Assembly: GCF_900313065.1 (NCBI RefSeq)
Contig: NZ_OMPU01000004.1
Span: forward strand, 1 to 64,000
DNA: 64,000 bases
From: Kiloniella sp. EL199
GTDB taxonomy: Bacteria; Pseudomonadota; Alphaproteobacteria; Kiloniellales; Kiloniellaceae
Direction: 5' to 3'
Positions 25,859-35,224 of this stretch are shown here, piece by piece; the stretch's first letter is position 1; each line of letters starts with the position of its first letter. Position numbers and translations under genes: made by a program. The notes under the pieces were generated by a model. It was not told where the DNA came from. It searched no databases and saw only the letters and a list, made by a program, of their open reading frames with translations.

Positions 25859-26656
25859 GTGACGATGACAACGGCATTGATGGACGGGAAGCGCGGCTTA
25901 ATCATGGGCGTCGCGAATAACCATTCCATCGCCTGGGGGATTGCTCAAGCGTTACATAACCAAGGGGCAGAACTCGCTTTCACCTATCAGGGTGACGCCT
26001 TTAAAAAGCGCGTTGAACCCCTGGCTGAATCATTGGGGTCAGATCTGGTTCTTCCTTGTGATGTTGAAGATGGCGATGCATTGGAAAATGTTTTTGCAAC
26101 CCTCAAGGAACAATGGGGAAGTTTAGACTTTGTCGTCCATGCGATCGCTTACTCTGACAAAGAAGAGCTAAAGGGACGCTATGTAGATACAACGCGGGAA
26201 AACTTCCGCAATACCATGTCTATATCCTGCTACTCCTTTACCGCCGTGGCACAAAAGGCTGCACCGTTCCTGAGCGAGAACAGTAGTTTGATTACGCTCA
26301 CCTATCTGGGATCAGAGCGTGTAACGCCAAACTACAATGTTATGGGCGTTGCCAAAGCTGCCTTGGAAGCCTCTGTACGCTACCTAGCAACAGATCTCGG
26401 ACCAACGGGAACACGTGTCAATGCAATCTCGGCAGGACCGATGCGCACCCTTGCAGGTTCTGCCATTGCAGATGCCAAATACACCTACGGCTTTACGCGT
26501 GATAACTCACCGCTAAAACGAAACGTACTGTTGGAAGAGGTTGGCAACGCAGGCCTTTATCTTGCCTCGGACCTTTCGGCTGGTGTCACTGGTGAAGTTC
26601 ACTTTGTTGATGCAGGCTTTAACGCCATCGCAATACCAAGTCCGAAAAAAGACTAA
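25859..26656 (+). CDS. fabI: Enoyl-ACP reductase (NADH)
   Basis: A 265-residue SDR-type reductase. GTG at 25859 sits six bases after GAAAGG; an ATG two codons later is also possible. NAD-binding GVANNHSIAWGIAQ is at about 17-30. The catalytic Tyr-x6-Lys is Y159 and K166 (YNVMGVAK), with Y149 nearby. It completes each fatty-acid elongation cycle and is a triclosan-type target. The last codons, giving IPSPKKD, lie inside a dispersed repeat whose other copy is non-coding at 2417, so the C-terminus seems to have been altered by that element. Confidence 0.96.
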   Translation: MTMTTALMDGKRGLIMGVANNHSIAWGIAQALHNQGAELAFTYQGDAFKKRVEPLAESLGSDLVLPCDVEDGDALENVFATLKEQWGSLDFVVHAIAYSDKEELKGRYVDTTRENFRNTMSISCYSFTAVAQKAAPFLSENSSLITLTYLGSERVTPNYNVMGVAKAALEASVRYLATDLGPTGTRVNAISAGPMRTLAGSAIADAKYTYGFTRDNSPLKRNVLLEEVGNAGLYLASDLSAGVTGEVHFVDAGFNAIAIPSPKKD

Positions 26657-26811
26657 GGTTATTCCTTTGGCAGGATTGTGAAAAAGGCTGACAAAAGTGT
26701 CGCGTTTACGGGATCTTTGTGATTCGCTAAAGAAACAGACATCAACACAAAAGAGCAAAAACAATCATTTGAAAGAAAAATTCCGCTACAAATACGCCGT
26801 TTGTCAGTAAT
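26631..26811 (+). repeat. Dispersed repeat, copy 2, overlapping the fabI stop
   Basis: Aligned with 2417-2609 (see copy 1). It begins with the same CAATACCAAGTCCGAAAA, which here is read as the last fabI codons before the TAA at 26654-26656, and then runs through the 3' untranslated region. Copy 2 is followed at once by a strong terminator hairpin (26816-26846) and by ATACTTGGTAT (26862-26872). That 11-mer has the reverse complement of the repeat's opening ATACCAAGT, so the pair could be terminal inverted repeats of a small element. Confidence 0.85.
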
Positions 26812-26815
26812 TTGA

Positions 26816-26846
26816 GGCCACTTGCTTTGTCAAGTGGCCCTTTTTT
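26816..26846 (+). terminator. Rho-independent terminator of the fab operon
   Basis: GGCCACTTG (26816-26824) pairs with CAAGTGGCC (26831-26839) around a six-base loop, followed by CTTTTTT. It is a strong rightward terminator for fabA-fabB-fabI. Confidence 0.92.
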
Positions 26847-26861
26847 ATATACCTCAATCAA

Positions 26862-26872
26862 ATACTTGGTAT
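26862..26872. repeat. 11-base motif ATACTTGGTAT, site 2
   Basis: Exact reverse complement of the motif at 4213-4223 and identical to 55775-55785. It lies between the fab terminator and the end of clpB. Confidence 0.5.
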
Positions 26873-26892
26873 CAGTAAAATGCCATGATCCA

Positions 26893-29484
26893 CTAGGAAG
26901 CGGTGAGCTTTCTTCCGTTAATTGTCAGAACATCGCCTTCAGCAGACACATTCAACTGTTCCCCATCATGGATCGCGCCCTCAAGCAGCAATGAAGCCAG
27001 CGGATTTTGTAATTCCCGTTGGATCACACGTTTAAGCGGGCGCGCACCATAGACAGGATCATAGCCTTTATCTGCGAGCCATTCCGTAGCTTCATTATCA
27101 AGCTTTGCCCTGATATCCCGATCAGCCAGAAGTTTTTGCAATCGACCAAACTGGATATCAACAATTGAACTCATATGTCGCCGCTCTAAACGATGGAACA
27201 GAAGTACCTCGTCCAAGCGGTTCAAGAATTCAGGCCTGAATGAAGCACGAACCACCTCCATAACCTGTTCTCGAACAACAGAACTGTCTTCACCATCCGG
27301 CTGATTCGCCAGGACTTCAGACCCAAGATTAGATGTCATGATGATCAAGGTGTTGCTAAAATCAACAGTGCGTCCCTGACCATCGGTCAAACGCCCGTCA
27401 TCAAGAACCTGTAACAGCACATTGAATACATCCGGATGTGCCTTCTCAACTTCATCAAAAAGGACCACTTGATAAGGACGCCTGCGCACCGCTTCGGTTA
27501 AGGCCCCACCTTCTTCATAACCAACATATCCCGGTGGCGCACCAATCATACGTGAGACAGTGTGCTTTTCCATGTATTCTGACATATCCAGACGTACCAT
27601 CGCCGTTTCGTCATCGAACAGGAATGACGCCAAGGTTTTTGTTAGCTCTGTCTTCCCAACGCCTGTCGGCCCCAAGAAGAGGAATGAGCCAATAGGGCGA
27701 CTAGGATCCTGAAGGCCAGATCTCGAGCGCCGAACAGCATTAGAAATAGCAACAATAGCTTCATCCTGCCCAATCACACGCTTCCTGAGAAGATCTTCCA
27801 TCTGAAGGAGTTTTTCTCTTTCACCTTCCAGCATCTTATCAACCGGAATTCCTGTCCAGCGGGAAACCACCCCGGCAATTGCATCTTCACGCACTTCTTC
27901 GTTAAGCATGTGACTATCGCCAGCTTCTTCGGCCTGAACCAAAGCCCTTTCCAACTCAGGGAGGCGACCGTATTTCAGCTCGCCCGCTTTCTCCAAGCGG
28001 CCATCTCTCTCCGCCTGTTCGAGTTCGATACGTGCCTGCTCAAGCTCTTCTTTGATCTTCTGCGCACCAGCAAGTTTGTCTTTTTCCGATTTCCACTGGC
28101 TGGTAAGGGCATTACTCTTATCTTCCAGCTCTGCAATTTCAAACTTCAGCTTGTCGAGGCGGTCTTTGGCCCCCTTGTCACTCTCTCTCTGGAGGGCAGA
28201 TTGCTCAATCTTCAACTGAATCAACTTACGATCCATCTCGTCGATTTCTTCGGGCTTGGAATCCACCTCCATCCGAAGGCGGCTCGCAGCTTCGTCAACA
28301 AGATCAATTGCCTTATCCGGTAAGAAACGATCAGTTATGTAGCGATTAGAAAGAGATGCCGCCGCAACGAGGGCCGAATCTGTAATCCGGACACCATGGT
28401 GCAATTCGTATTTTTCTTTCAATCCACGCAGGATAGAAACGGTATCTTCAACATTCGGCTCTTCAACAACAACAGACTGGAAACGCCGTGCCAGAGCCGC
28501 ATCCTTTTCGATATACTTACGATATTCATCAAGAGTCGTAGCACCAACACAATGTAGATCTCCCCGTGCCAAGGCGGGCTTCAACATATTGGATGCATCC
28601 ATTGCGCCATCTGTTTTCCCTGCTCCAACCAAAGTATGAAGCTCATCAATAAAAACGATGATTTCTCCGCTGGCTTCGGTAACCTCCTGTAAAACCGCTT
28701 TCAAGCGCTCTTCAAACTCGCCGCGGTATTTTGCCCCGGCAACCATTGAGCCGAGATCAAGCGACATCAATTGCTTGTTTCTGAGGCTTTCAGGGACATC
28801 TCCGTTCACAATCCGAAGTGCAAGCCCTTCAATGATTGCAGTTTTCCCAACACCTGGCTCACCAATCAGAACTGGATTATTCTTGGTCCGTCTTGAAAGT
28901 ACCTGAATGGTACGGCGAATCTCTTCCTCTCGGCCAATGACAGGATCAAGCTTTCCTTCCCGCGCCATGCTGGTGAGGTCCTGAGCATATTTTTTCAACG
29001 CCTCGTAGCTATCTTCTGCTGATGCAGATTGAGCCGTTCGACCTTTACGCAAGTTATTTACAGCTGCATTGAGATTTTGTGCGGTCAGACCTGCGCTTTT
29101 AAGGATTTTACCAGATTCAGCTTCTTTCGATAGTGCGAGTGCAATCAAAAGGCGTTCGACAGTGACATAGTTATCACCCGCTTTTTTTGCAATCTGCTCG
29201 GCCTGCTCAAACACGCGGGCTGTCTCAGGAGCAAGATATACCTGCCCCACATCCTGGCCACTTACTTTTGGTAACTTTGCCAACGCACGGTCAACGTCTT
29301 CCCGTGCTTTTGACTGATTCCCGCCTGCTGCAGTAATTAAATTTGCGGCAAGTCCTTCGGAATCATCCAACATCACCTTCAGTATATGTTCAGGCGTCAG
29401 CCGTTGATGATCACTACGATGCGCAAGTCCTTGCGCGGCCTGAATAAACCCCTGGGTTCTTTCAGTGTAACTATTCAAATTCAT
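26893..29484 (-). CDS. clpB: ATP-dependent disaggregase ClpB
   Basis: From the ATG at 29484 (AGAGGG upstream) the protein has 863 residues, close to typical ClpB; a frame to 29541 adds a cysteine-rich stretch unlike the family. It has the N-domain ([17 protein letters not shown]) and AAA1 with Walker [11 protein letters not shown]. The long ClpB-specific coiled-coil middle domain follows (about residues 395-525, Glu/Lys/Leu-rich). AAA2 carries [11 protein letters not shown] and sensor motifs ending in [10 protein letters not shown]. It is the heat-shock disaggregase that works with DnaK. Confidence 0.97.
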   Translation of the reverse strand: MNLNSYTERTQGFIQAAQGLAHRSDHQRLTPEHILKVMLDDSEGLAANLITAAGGNQSKAREDVDRALAKLPKVSGQDVGQVYLAPETARVFEQAEQIAKKAGDNYVTVERLLIALALSKEAESGKILKSAGLTAQNLNAAVNNLRKGRTAQSASAEDSYEALKKYAQDLTSMAREGKLDPVIGREEEIRRTIQVLSRRTKNNPVLIGEPGVGKTAIIEGLALRIVNGDVPESLRNKQLMSLDLGSMVAGAKYRGEFEERLKAVLQEVTEASGEIIVFIDELHTLVGAGKTDGAMDASNMLKPALARGDLHCVGATTLDEYRKYIEKDAALARRFQSVVVEEPNVEDTVSILRGLKEKYELHHGVRITDSALVAAASLSNRYITDRFLPDKAIDLVDEAASRLRMEVDSKPEEIDEMDRKLIQLKIEQSALQRESDKGAKDRLDKLKFEIAELEDKSNALTSQWKSEKDKLAGAQKIKEELEQARIELEQAERDGRLEKAGELKYGRLPELERALVQAEEAGDSHMLNEEVREDAIAGVVSRWTGIPVDKMLEGEREKLLQMEDLLRKRVIGQDEAIVAISNAVRRSRSGLQDPSRPIGSFLFLGPTGVGKTELTKTLASFLFDDETAMVRLDMSEYMEKHTVSRMIGAPPGYVGYEEGGALTEAVRRRPYQVVLFDEVEKAHPDVFNVLLQVLDDGRLTDGQGRTVDFSNTLIIMTSNLGSEVLANQPDGEDSSVVREQVMEVVRASFRPEFLNRLDEVLLFHRLERRHMSSIVDIQFGRLQKLLADRDIRAKLDNEATEWLADKGYDPVYGARPLKRVIQRELQNPLASLLLEGAIHDGEQLNVSAEGDVLTINGRKLTAS

Positions 29485-29608
29485 ATTCTTAAAGCCCTCT
29501 CCGTCATGCCTGCATCTGCAGCACACAATCGTTGATGCCAATACTACCCATCACCCACAATAGTAGCATGATAGAACTCTGACGTTGATCAATATCACCC
29601 GTCACTCA

Positions 29609-29639
29609 ATATATGTGCATCAGATTAATCAGATACAAG
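29609..29639 (-). promoter_or_regulatory. Possible clpB promoter (weak)
   Basis: On the minus strand CTTG (29636-29639) is followed 18 or more bases later by an A/T-rich CATATATT (about 29608-29616). This loosely recalls the alphaproteobacterial heat-shock (RpoH) form. The spacing is imperfect and the assignment tentative. Confidence 0.22.
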
Positions 29640-29753
29640 CCTGTATTTCCCGGATTTTTAGAAGATAGCTGTCTGAAACAGAAAGGTTTTCACCTCCAAC
29701 ATCTAACGGATAGCTCCGTTTAATTGTAGTGAATAAATTTGGTGTAATTCAGG

Positions 29754-29782
29754 TAAAAAAAACCCTGCCCGAAGGCAGGGTT
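29754..29782 (-). terminator. Strong leftward terminator upstream of clpB
   Basis: On the minus strand AACCCTGCC, a TTCG tetraloop and GGCAGGGTT are followed by eight T residues in all (plus-strand A run 29755-29762). There is no annotated gene just upstream of it on that strand, so it must end a short transcript. Confidence 0.9.
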
Positions 29783-29930
29783 GGGAAATCCCATAGTTAC
29801 GTCAGGAGAGATGAGTACATACCCAGAAGGAGCACAAACCACAAAGTGTTGGCGATATTCGCCGAAGAGCCTGTGTTGTCTTCCTCGGTAGGAACTACAA
29901 GAAGGAAGCTAACCTAAGAAAAAATTTTAT
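29763..29930 (-). ncRNA. Candidate small RNA (iron-regulated?)
   Basis: A leftward transcript of about 150-170 bases is implied by a terminator at 29754-29782 and a Fur-box-like dyad at 29936-29950. The interval can form several local hairpins: GGCG/CGCC near 29840-29855, and CTTCC/GGAAG near 29880-29910. One frame (stop at about 29798-29800) would read a short hydrophobic tail ending WFVLLLGMYSSLLT, but it has no ATG or GTG start upstream. I therefore favour an RNA over a peptide. Exact ends are unknown. Confidence 0.45.
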
Positions 29931-29935
29931 GCAAC

Positions 29936-29950
29936 TGAAAATCATTCTCA
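29936..29950. promoter_or_regulatory. Fur-box-like 7-1-7 dyad
   Basis: TGAAAATCATTCTCA matches the TGATAAT-N-ATTATCA Fur inverted repeat at 12 of 14 positions. It lies at the start of the candidate short leftward transcript and about 170 bases upstream of the rightward MOSC gene. Confidence 0.55.
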
Positions 29951-30118
29951 TTTTAAAATTTTTTTATTTATTTTCAGATAGTAAATTCCAGCCCCTACAG
30001 TCTGCTGTAATTAAAACGAGGATTACTTGGCTTAAAAGCGGGGAGTTCACTGATAAAATTATTAAAGGCTTGAAAAATAATTCGCAGCCAACACAATAGA
30101 AAAAAATCGGGGAAAAAG

Positions 30119-30874
30119 ATGTCTGCGTTCGTAAAATTAATTTATCGCTATCCTGTTAAAGGCCTCAGTGCAGAAAAACTGGATCAAGTTAACGTCAGGA
30201 AGGATACTCTTTTTTCCTATGACAGGCGATTCGCCATCGCCCATGGCACCACAGAATTCCCTGATGGCCCAAGATGGCTTTCAAAAAAGCATTTTGTGAT
30301 GTTGGCGAAAAATCCAAAACTTGCCCAATTGACATCAGAGTTTGATGAAAATGCAGAAACTCTCACGCTATTGCGTAAGGGCAAAAGGGTCTCCAGAGGA
30401 AAACTAACAGACCAAACTGGTCGTATGCTTTTGGAACAGTTTCTGGCAAGTTTTCTGGAAGCTGATGTTCGGGGCGCCCCCAAGATAGTGGAAAACAACT
30501 CCACAGCATTTACAGATATTCCAGATTTACAAATTTCTCTTATTAACATCGAAAGCGTAAAAGACCTTGAACGTGTAGTAAGAAGTTCAGTCGATCCCAT
30601 GCGTTTCAGAGGAAATCTCTACATCGAAGGGCTGAAAGCCTGGGAGGAAAATGACTGGATCGGAAAAGAGATCAAAATCGGTGACATCACTCTGGAAGTT
30701 CAATCCCCCATCGGACGTTGCTCGGCTACGAATGTAAATCTGGATACTGCGGATGTAGATCTGAATATTCCCAAAAGTCTGCAAGCGGGTTTCGGCCACA
30801 GAAACATGGGGGTTTACGCCAGTGTGAAAACAAATGGGACAATTAAAGAAAATGCACCAGTTAGGACTGATTAA
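30119..30874 (+). CDS. MOSC domain protein
   Basis: A 251-residue protein with GGGGA ahead of the ATG. It has an N-terminal MOSC_N beta barrel (LIYRYPVKGLSAEKLDQV) and a MOSC domain ending in a conserved cysteine (SPIGRCSATNVN) that binds sulfur or molybdenum cofactor in relatives. Such proteins occur alone as probable molybdenum-cofactor-dependent reductases of N-hydroxylated compounds or as sulfur carriers. The stop codon lies inside a hairpin shared with the convergent DUF4167 gene. Confidence 0.87.
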   Translation: MSAFVKLIYRYPVKGLSAEKLDQVNVRKDTLFSYDRRFAIAHGTTEFPDGPRWLSKKHFVMLAKNPKLAQLTSEFDENAETLTLLRKGKRVSRGKLTDQTGRMLLEQFLASFLEADVRGAPKIVENNSTAFTDIPDLQISLINIESVKDLERVVRSSVDPMRFRGNLYIEGLKAWEENDWIGKEIKIGDITLEVQSPIGRCSATNVNLDTADVDLNIPKSLQAGFGHRNMGVYASVKTNGTIKENAPVRTD

Positions 30875-30898
30875 ATACAATCACATCAACTGGTGCAT
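30852..30898 (-). terminator. Long-stem hairpin between convergent genes
   Basis: ATGCACCAGTT (30852-30862) and AACTGGTGCAT (30888-30898) form an 11-base perfect stem with a 25-base loop. On the minus strand it is followed by TTTCTTT, so it may end the DUF4167 transcript. It overlaps the last codons of the MOSC gene. Confidence 0.55.
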
Positions 30899-30933
30899 AT
30901 AACACTTAAACGAATTACAAAACAGCAAAAACG

Positions 30934-31656
30934 CTAAGCTGTTTCCGTTGTATCCTTTACAATCGGATTCTTGCGTGGACGCCCCCTTGGACGAGGTGTC
31001 TTTACTTCACCTGTGGCCGTGTCAGAAGTTTTTCGCGTACGCATTTTCCGCTTTGGCTTTTCTGCTGGCGCTTCTTCTGTCCCCAGTGGCAACTCAACAA
31101 CTGCAGGCGCATCATCTGTTTTAATTTCTAGCGTGGCCTTTTCTGAAGGCTTTGCCTCATCAGAAGCCTCATACTTGGGACGACGTGTCCGTACCCGGCC
31201 TCTTGGTGCCGGCTTCCGACTTTCATCATCCACAGCAGGGCTTTCGTCATTTAGCACGATTGCCGGAGAAGCATCAGCCTCGGTATCAGCAGCAACATTT
31301 CCATCGGCAGGTTTCGCATCGCTGTCAGACGTGTTCCGAGGACTTCTGTTGCGGTAATTGTTATCAGATTGATTATTCCGACCAGAATTTGGATCGGTTG
31401 AATCATTAATGACACGGAAATAATGCTCTGCAAACTGATAAAAAGATTCGGCGGCAACACGATCTCCTCCAACAGCAGCATCACGTGCCATCTGTAGATA
31501 TTTTTCCTTTAATTGTGAGGCATTCCCGCGGATACGCCCCCCAGGTCCGTTACTATCGAAGACACCATTACGTGATTGCTGTGGCTTCCGATTATTATTA
31601 TTTGACCGGCCACGCGGGCGACGGTTTGAATTGTTTGAATTTTGCTGTCTCATCAT
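30934..31656 (-). CDS. DUF4167 domain protein (RNA-binding-like)
   Basis: About 240 residues from the ATG at 31656. The opening is Asn/Arg/Gln-rich and basic (RRPRGRSNNNNRKPQQ). The conserved DUF4167 segment follows, including RIRGNASQLKEKYLQMARDA and AESFYQFAEHYFRV (about 42-85). The rest is low-complexity, alternating acidic stretches and AT-hook-like RGRPRK. DUF4167 is an alphaproteobacterial family without known function, usually near prmC and prfA as here. A nucleic-acid-binding role is suggested only by composition. The 180-base gap from prmC contains G/C-rich hairpin sequence. Confidence 0.9.
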   Translation of the reverse strand: MMRQQNSNNSNRRPRGRSNNNNRKPQQSRNGVFDSNGPGGRIRGNASQLKEKYLQMARDAAVGGDRVAAESFYQFAEHYFRVINDSTDPNSGRNNQSDNNYRNRSPRNTSDSDAKPADGNVAADTEADASPAIVLNDESPAVDDESRKPAPRGRVRTRRPKYEASDEAKPSEKATLEIKTDDAPAVVELPLGTEEAPAEKPKRKMRTRKTSDTATGEVKTPRPRGRPRKNPIVKDTTETA

Positions 31657-31840
31657 TCGCAAGCTAAATTAAATGCTAAATAGTGGGTATCGACAAACGT
31701 CACGAGCTTCAAACTCTGACGACATATTTATTAAATTGTCGGCAAATACCCCCGGGGCACCCCACGCCCCTCCTTATTATTACACCGTAAAGCTATATCC
31801 CGAGCTTTCCAAGCCCTAAATGTTAATTTTATATTATTTA

Positions 31841-32713
31841 TTAAACGCTTTTACGTCCAATGCAGGCTCTGGGGATACCACCAAGGTCTTTTTTCGGCGA
31901 AGAAACAACAAGTCCTGCATCGGACATTAGCGTGTTTATCCCCTCTGCTTGCCCTTGTCCGGCCTCAATGACAAGCAGACCATTTTTGTTTAGAATTGCC
32001 GCGGCCGAAGGGATAAGTCTTTGATAATCTTTCATTCCGTTGTCTTCGGCAAAAAGGGCCAAGTCTGGATCGTAGTTTAAAACTTCGGGTGACAAAGTCC
32101 TTTTTTCATCCAGTCCGATATAGGGAGGGTTCGATATAATGATATCCCAGCCATGCTCCAAACCTTCACACCAATTACCAGTTTGAAAAACCGAGCGATT
32201 GGATAACTCTAGAGAAACTGCATTTTCCTGAGCGACAGCAAGAGCTTTGTCGCTGATATCAATACCAAGGCCTTGAGCGGCCTGAAACTCACTCAAAAGA
32301 GCAAGCAAAAGACACCCCGTTCCTGTGCCGAGATCAAGAATTTTAATAGCTTGCGTCGTATCCGATACGTTTTCGAGAACAGCTTCGACAAGAGTCTCAC
32401 TATCAGGACGAGGATCCAACGTATCATGCGAAACCTTGAAGTTCAGACTCCAAAACTCCTTGTGCCCAATAATTTTTGACACGGGCTCACGTTTCAACCT
32501 CCTATTGAGCATCATCTGGAAATGCCCCAACTCTTCGTTACTCAGAATTTTCTCCGGATAACCAAAAAGATAAGAAGTTTCCTTGGAAATAGCCTCTGCA
32601 AGCAATAAACGAACATCTAGGCGAGGATTATCAATCCCGGCAGCCATCAACTGCTCGTTCGCTATGAGCAAGCAATCGGCAATCGTCTTGGGATTTTGCC
32701 CGTTAGCAACCAT
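31841..32713 (-). CDS. prmC: Release factor glutamine methyltransferase
   Basis: About 290 residues from the ATG at 32713; a TTG at 32728 is an alternative start. The SAM-binding motif LDLGTGTGCLLLALL and the NPPY catalytic motif (IISNPPYIG) are both present. The helical N-domain has the family's LDVRLLLAEA. It methylates the glutamine of the GGQ motif in release factors. It follows prfA by a few dozen bases, its usual partner. Confidence 0.96.
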   Translation of the reverse strand: MVANGQNPKTIADCLLIANEQLMAAGIDNPRLDVRLLLAEAISKETSYLFGYPEKILSNEELGHFQMMLNRRLKREPVSKIIGHKEFWSLNFKVSHDTLDPRPDSETLVEAVLENVSDTTQAIKILDLGTGTGCLLLALLSEFQAAQGLGIDISDKALAVAQENAVSLELSNRSVFQTGNWCEGLEHGWDIIISNPPYIGLDEKRTLSPEVLNYDPDLALFAEDNGMKDYQRLIPSAAAILNKNGLLVIEAGQGQAEGINTLMSDAGLVVSSPKKDLGGIPRACIGRKSV

Positions 32714-32748
32714 CTTATAATCGATCAATCTCTCAAAATGGATTTAGA

Positions 32749-33825
32749 TCACTGTATTTCAGCAAGACGTTCTGCCTGATCCTCGGCGATAAGCGCATTA
32801 ATCACCTCATCAAGCGCTTCACCCGCAATTACCTTATCCAATTTATAAAGCGTCAGGTTGATCCGATGGTCCGTCACCCGCCCTTGCGGGAAATTGTAGG
32901 TTCGGATTCTTTCAGAACGATCACCGCTTCCAACCTGAGACTTACGGTTTGCTGCTTGCTCTTGTTCCTGTTCCAGACGCTGATTGTCATAGATCTGGGT
33001 CAGCAACATTTTCATCGCCTGTTCTTTATTCTTATGCTGAGAACGGCCATCCTGACATTGCACAACAACACCCGTTGGAACGTGTGTAATACGTACAGCA
33101 GAATCCGTCGTATTGACATGCTGTCCACCAGCACCCTGCGCACGATAGGTATCAATACGCAAATCTGCCGGATTGATTTCAACATCAACTTCTTGTGCTT
33201 CAGGCATCACTGCAACCGTCGCAGCAGAGGTATGAATACGTCCACCAGATTCAGTTACAGGCACACGCTGAACACGATGTACACCGGATTCAAATTTCAG
33301 ATTAGAAAACACGCCTGTCCCGGTAATCAAGGCTGTTGCTTCCTTAACCCCGCCAATCCCATTTTCAGAATAATCCAGTGCCTCAAAACGCCATCCAGAT
33401 GTTTCCGCATAACGCTGATACATTCTGAATAGCTCAGCAGCAAAAAGACCGGCTTCATCACCACCAGTTCCAGCACGTACTTCAAGAATCGCATTACGTT
33501 CACCGTCCACATCTTTGGGCAGCAACATAATTTGCACCTGATGCTCCATTTCCGGCAATTTTTGTTTTAATTCCAGAAATTCTTCCTGTGCCAGATCCCG
33601 CATTTCAGAATCAGCATCGGGATCATTCAGCATCTCGGCAAGATCAGCCATCTCGGTTTGCAGTGCACGTAATTCCTGGACGGTCTCAACGACAGAGGTT
33701 AGTTCAGATAATTCCCGCAGTAACTTGGTATATTCATTAGACCCCGGGTCCTGATGGGTGGAAATGACCGCATTCAGTTCGTCATAACGGGCAACAACAG
33801 CATCTAGCTTTTCATCGAACTTCAC
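32749..33825 (-). CDS. prfA: Peptide chain release factor 1
   Basis: A 358-residue class I release factor with a GTG start two bases after the hemA stop; AGAGGAC in the hemA end is the ribosome site. The GGQ peptidyl-release motif is at 233-235 (QGAGGQHVN). The stop-codon tripeptide position carries PVT (189-191, RVPVTESGG), consistent with the P-x-T motif of RF1, which reads UAA and UAG. It is co-transcribed with hemA and prmC. Confidence 0.97.
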   Translation of the reverse strand: MKFDEKLDAVVARYDELNAVISTHQDPGSNEYTKLLRELSELTSVVETVQELRALQTEMADLAEMLNDPDADSEMRDLAQEEFLELKQKLPEMEHQVQIMLLPKDVDGERNAILEVRAGTGGDEAGLFAAELFRMYQRYAETSGWRFEALDYSENGIGGVKEATALITGTGVFSNLKFESGVHRVQRVPVTESGGRIHTSAATVAVMPEAQEVDVEINPADLRIDTYRAQGAGGQHVNTTDSAVRITHVPTGVVVQCQDGRSQHKNKEQAMKMLLTQIYDNQRLEQEQEQAANRKSQVGSGDRSERIRTYNFPQGRVTDHRINLTLYKLDKVIAGEALDEVINALIAEDQAERLAEIQ

Positions 33826-33827
33826 GT

Positions 33828-35162
33828 TCAGTCCTCTTTTCCATCATCGTCTTTATCATTATCAAGCAGAACAGTTTCAATACCAAAAAAACGATAAAGC
33901 AATTGTTCCAGCTGCACATGGCCTGTGGGGTCTTCTCTGGCGATCTCTTTTAAAACCACCTGAGGATTATGCAATAGCCTGTTAATCAACAACCGGGTTG
34001 TAACATCCGCATCTTCCTTCGTTTCCTCCAAAACCTGCGACCGCAGTGTTTCAAAATGCTTACGAATCACAGCGATAGCGGGGGCTGCTTGTCTCTCTGC
34101 CTTTGCACGGATAAAAGCCTGCATTTCATCGCCAAGGACCTTCCACGCTGCCATCATCGCTGCTTCGCGGTGGACTTTACCCTGTTTTGCGACATTTTCA
34201 AGATCGCCCAGATTATAGGAATAAGCGCCATCCAGACCATTCACATCTGGGGCAACATCCCGCGCGGCAGTTGTATCAATGAAGAAAACGGGTTTACGCT
34301 TCCTTTTACGCAGCGCAATACCAACGTTTACTGTTGTTAATATAGGATCACCACCACCATAGGCTGACAAAACAATATCGCTTCTGGAAATCAGATCGTC
34401 CAGTTGATCCCAAGGGCAAACCTCTCCCCCCAGACGAAAACTTGCTGTTTGACTGCGCCCAATTTTGGGATGTGTAATGGAAAGATGCCCAATACCAGCA
34501 CTCTTAAATTCCTGACAGAGAAGCTCTCCTATTTCACCACTACCGATTAAGGCAACCGCACACCGTGCCAGATCACCATGAATACCATGTGCCACCTGTA
34601 ACGCTGACGATGCAAGTGAAACAGGCTGTTGCGCGATTGTGGTTTCTGTTCGAACACGCTTCGCAGAAACAAGACTGGCATCAAACACACTATCAAGAAA
34701 ACTATCTGTTAATCCCAAGCTCTTTGAGAAACGATGGCACTCTTTTACTTGCCCTAAAATTTGTGGTTCACCTACAATGAGACTATCCAATGATGCAGCG
34801 ACAGCAAAGAGGTGGCGTAAAGCATCAAACCCAGTGTGTTGATAACTTTGCTTTTGAAGCGTATCCAGATCAACACTCGCTTCTTGCGCAATTATATTCT
34901 GATAAAAATCAATGTCGTCGTTCTCGACTTGCCCTAAAACAAAATCAAACCTTTCGCAGGTTGCGATTAAAACAACGCTTCGCTTGCTATCATTTTTAAG
35001 CTTGCTAAGGATCGATGAATAGTCTGGTTCTTCGACAAAAAGAGTGTCGCGTGTACGTCGCCCCGCCGTGCGGGCACTAACACCAATAATTGCAAGATGA
35101 TCAAACTGATCAGAGCGTTCGATCAAAGGGTGCTCAGGTATAAAAGGTGGAACTGAATTCAT
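33828..35162 (-). CDS. hemA: Glutamyl-tRNA reductase
   Basis: A 444-residue GluTR, first step of C5-pathway tetrapyrrole synthesis, reducing glutamyl-tRNA to glutamate semialdehyde. The catalytic cysteine is C69 (IATCERFDF). The region [16 protein letters not shown] and the NADPH-domain GSGEIGELL are visible. The N-terminus is about 20 residues longer than in E. coli. Using the C5 pathway rather than ALA synthase is notable, since many alphaproteobacteria use the latter. An additional ALA synthase elsewhere cannot be excluded. Confidence 0.94.
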   Translation of the reverse strand: MNSVPPFIPEHPLIERSDQFDHLAIIGVSARTAGRRTRDTLFVEEPDYSSILSKLKNDSKRSVVLIATCERFDFVLGQVENDDIDFYQNIIAQEASVDLDTLQKQSYQHTGFDALRHLFAVAASLDSLIVGEPQILGQVKECHRFSKSLGLTDSFLDSVFDASLVSAKRVRTETTIAQQPVSLASSALQVAHGIHGDLARCAVALIGSGEIGELLCQEFKSAGIGHLSITHPKIGRSQTASFRLGGEVCPWDQLDDLISRSDIVLSAYGGGDPILTTVNVGIALRKRKRKPVFFIDTTAARDVAPDVNGLDGAYSYNLGDLENVAKQGKVHREAAMMAAWKVLGDEMQAFIRAKAERQAAPAIAVIRKHFETLRSQVLEETKEDADVTTRLLINRLLHNPQVVLKEIAREDPTGHVQLEQLLYRFFGIETVLLDNDKDDDGKED

Positions 35163-35224
35163 ACGATATCACGATTGTAAGCAAGAGAGGCCATTTTAGG
35201 CCTCTTTTGTCGGATCTGTACAGT

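Noticed and set aside
32866-33432. A 188-codon plus-strand frame opposite prfA
   Set aside because: prfA is unmistakable. The opposite product has an odd Arg/Cys/His-rich composition typical of reverse-strand shadows.
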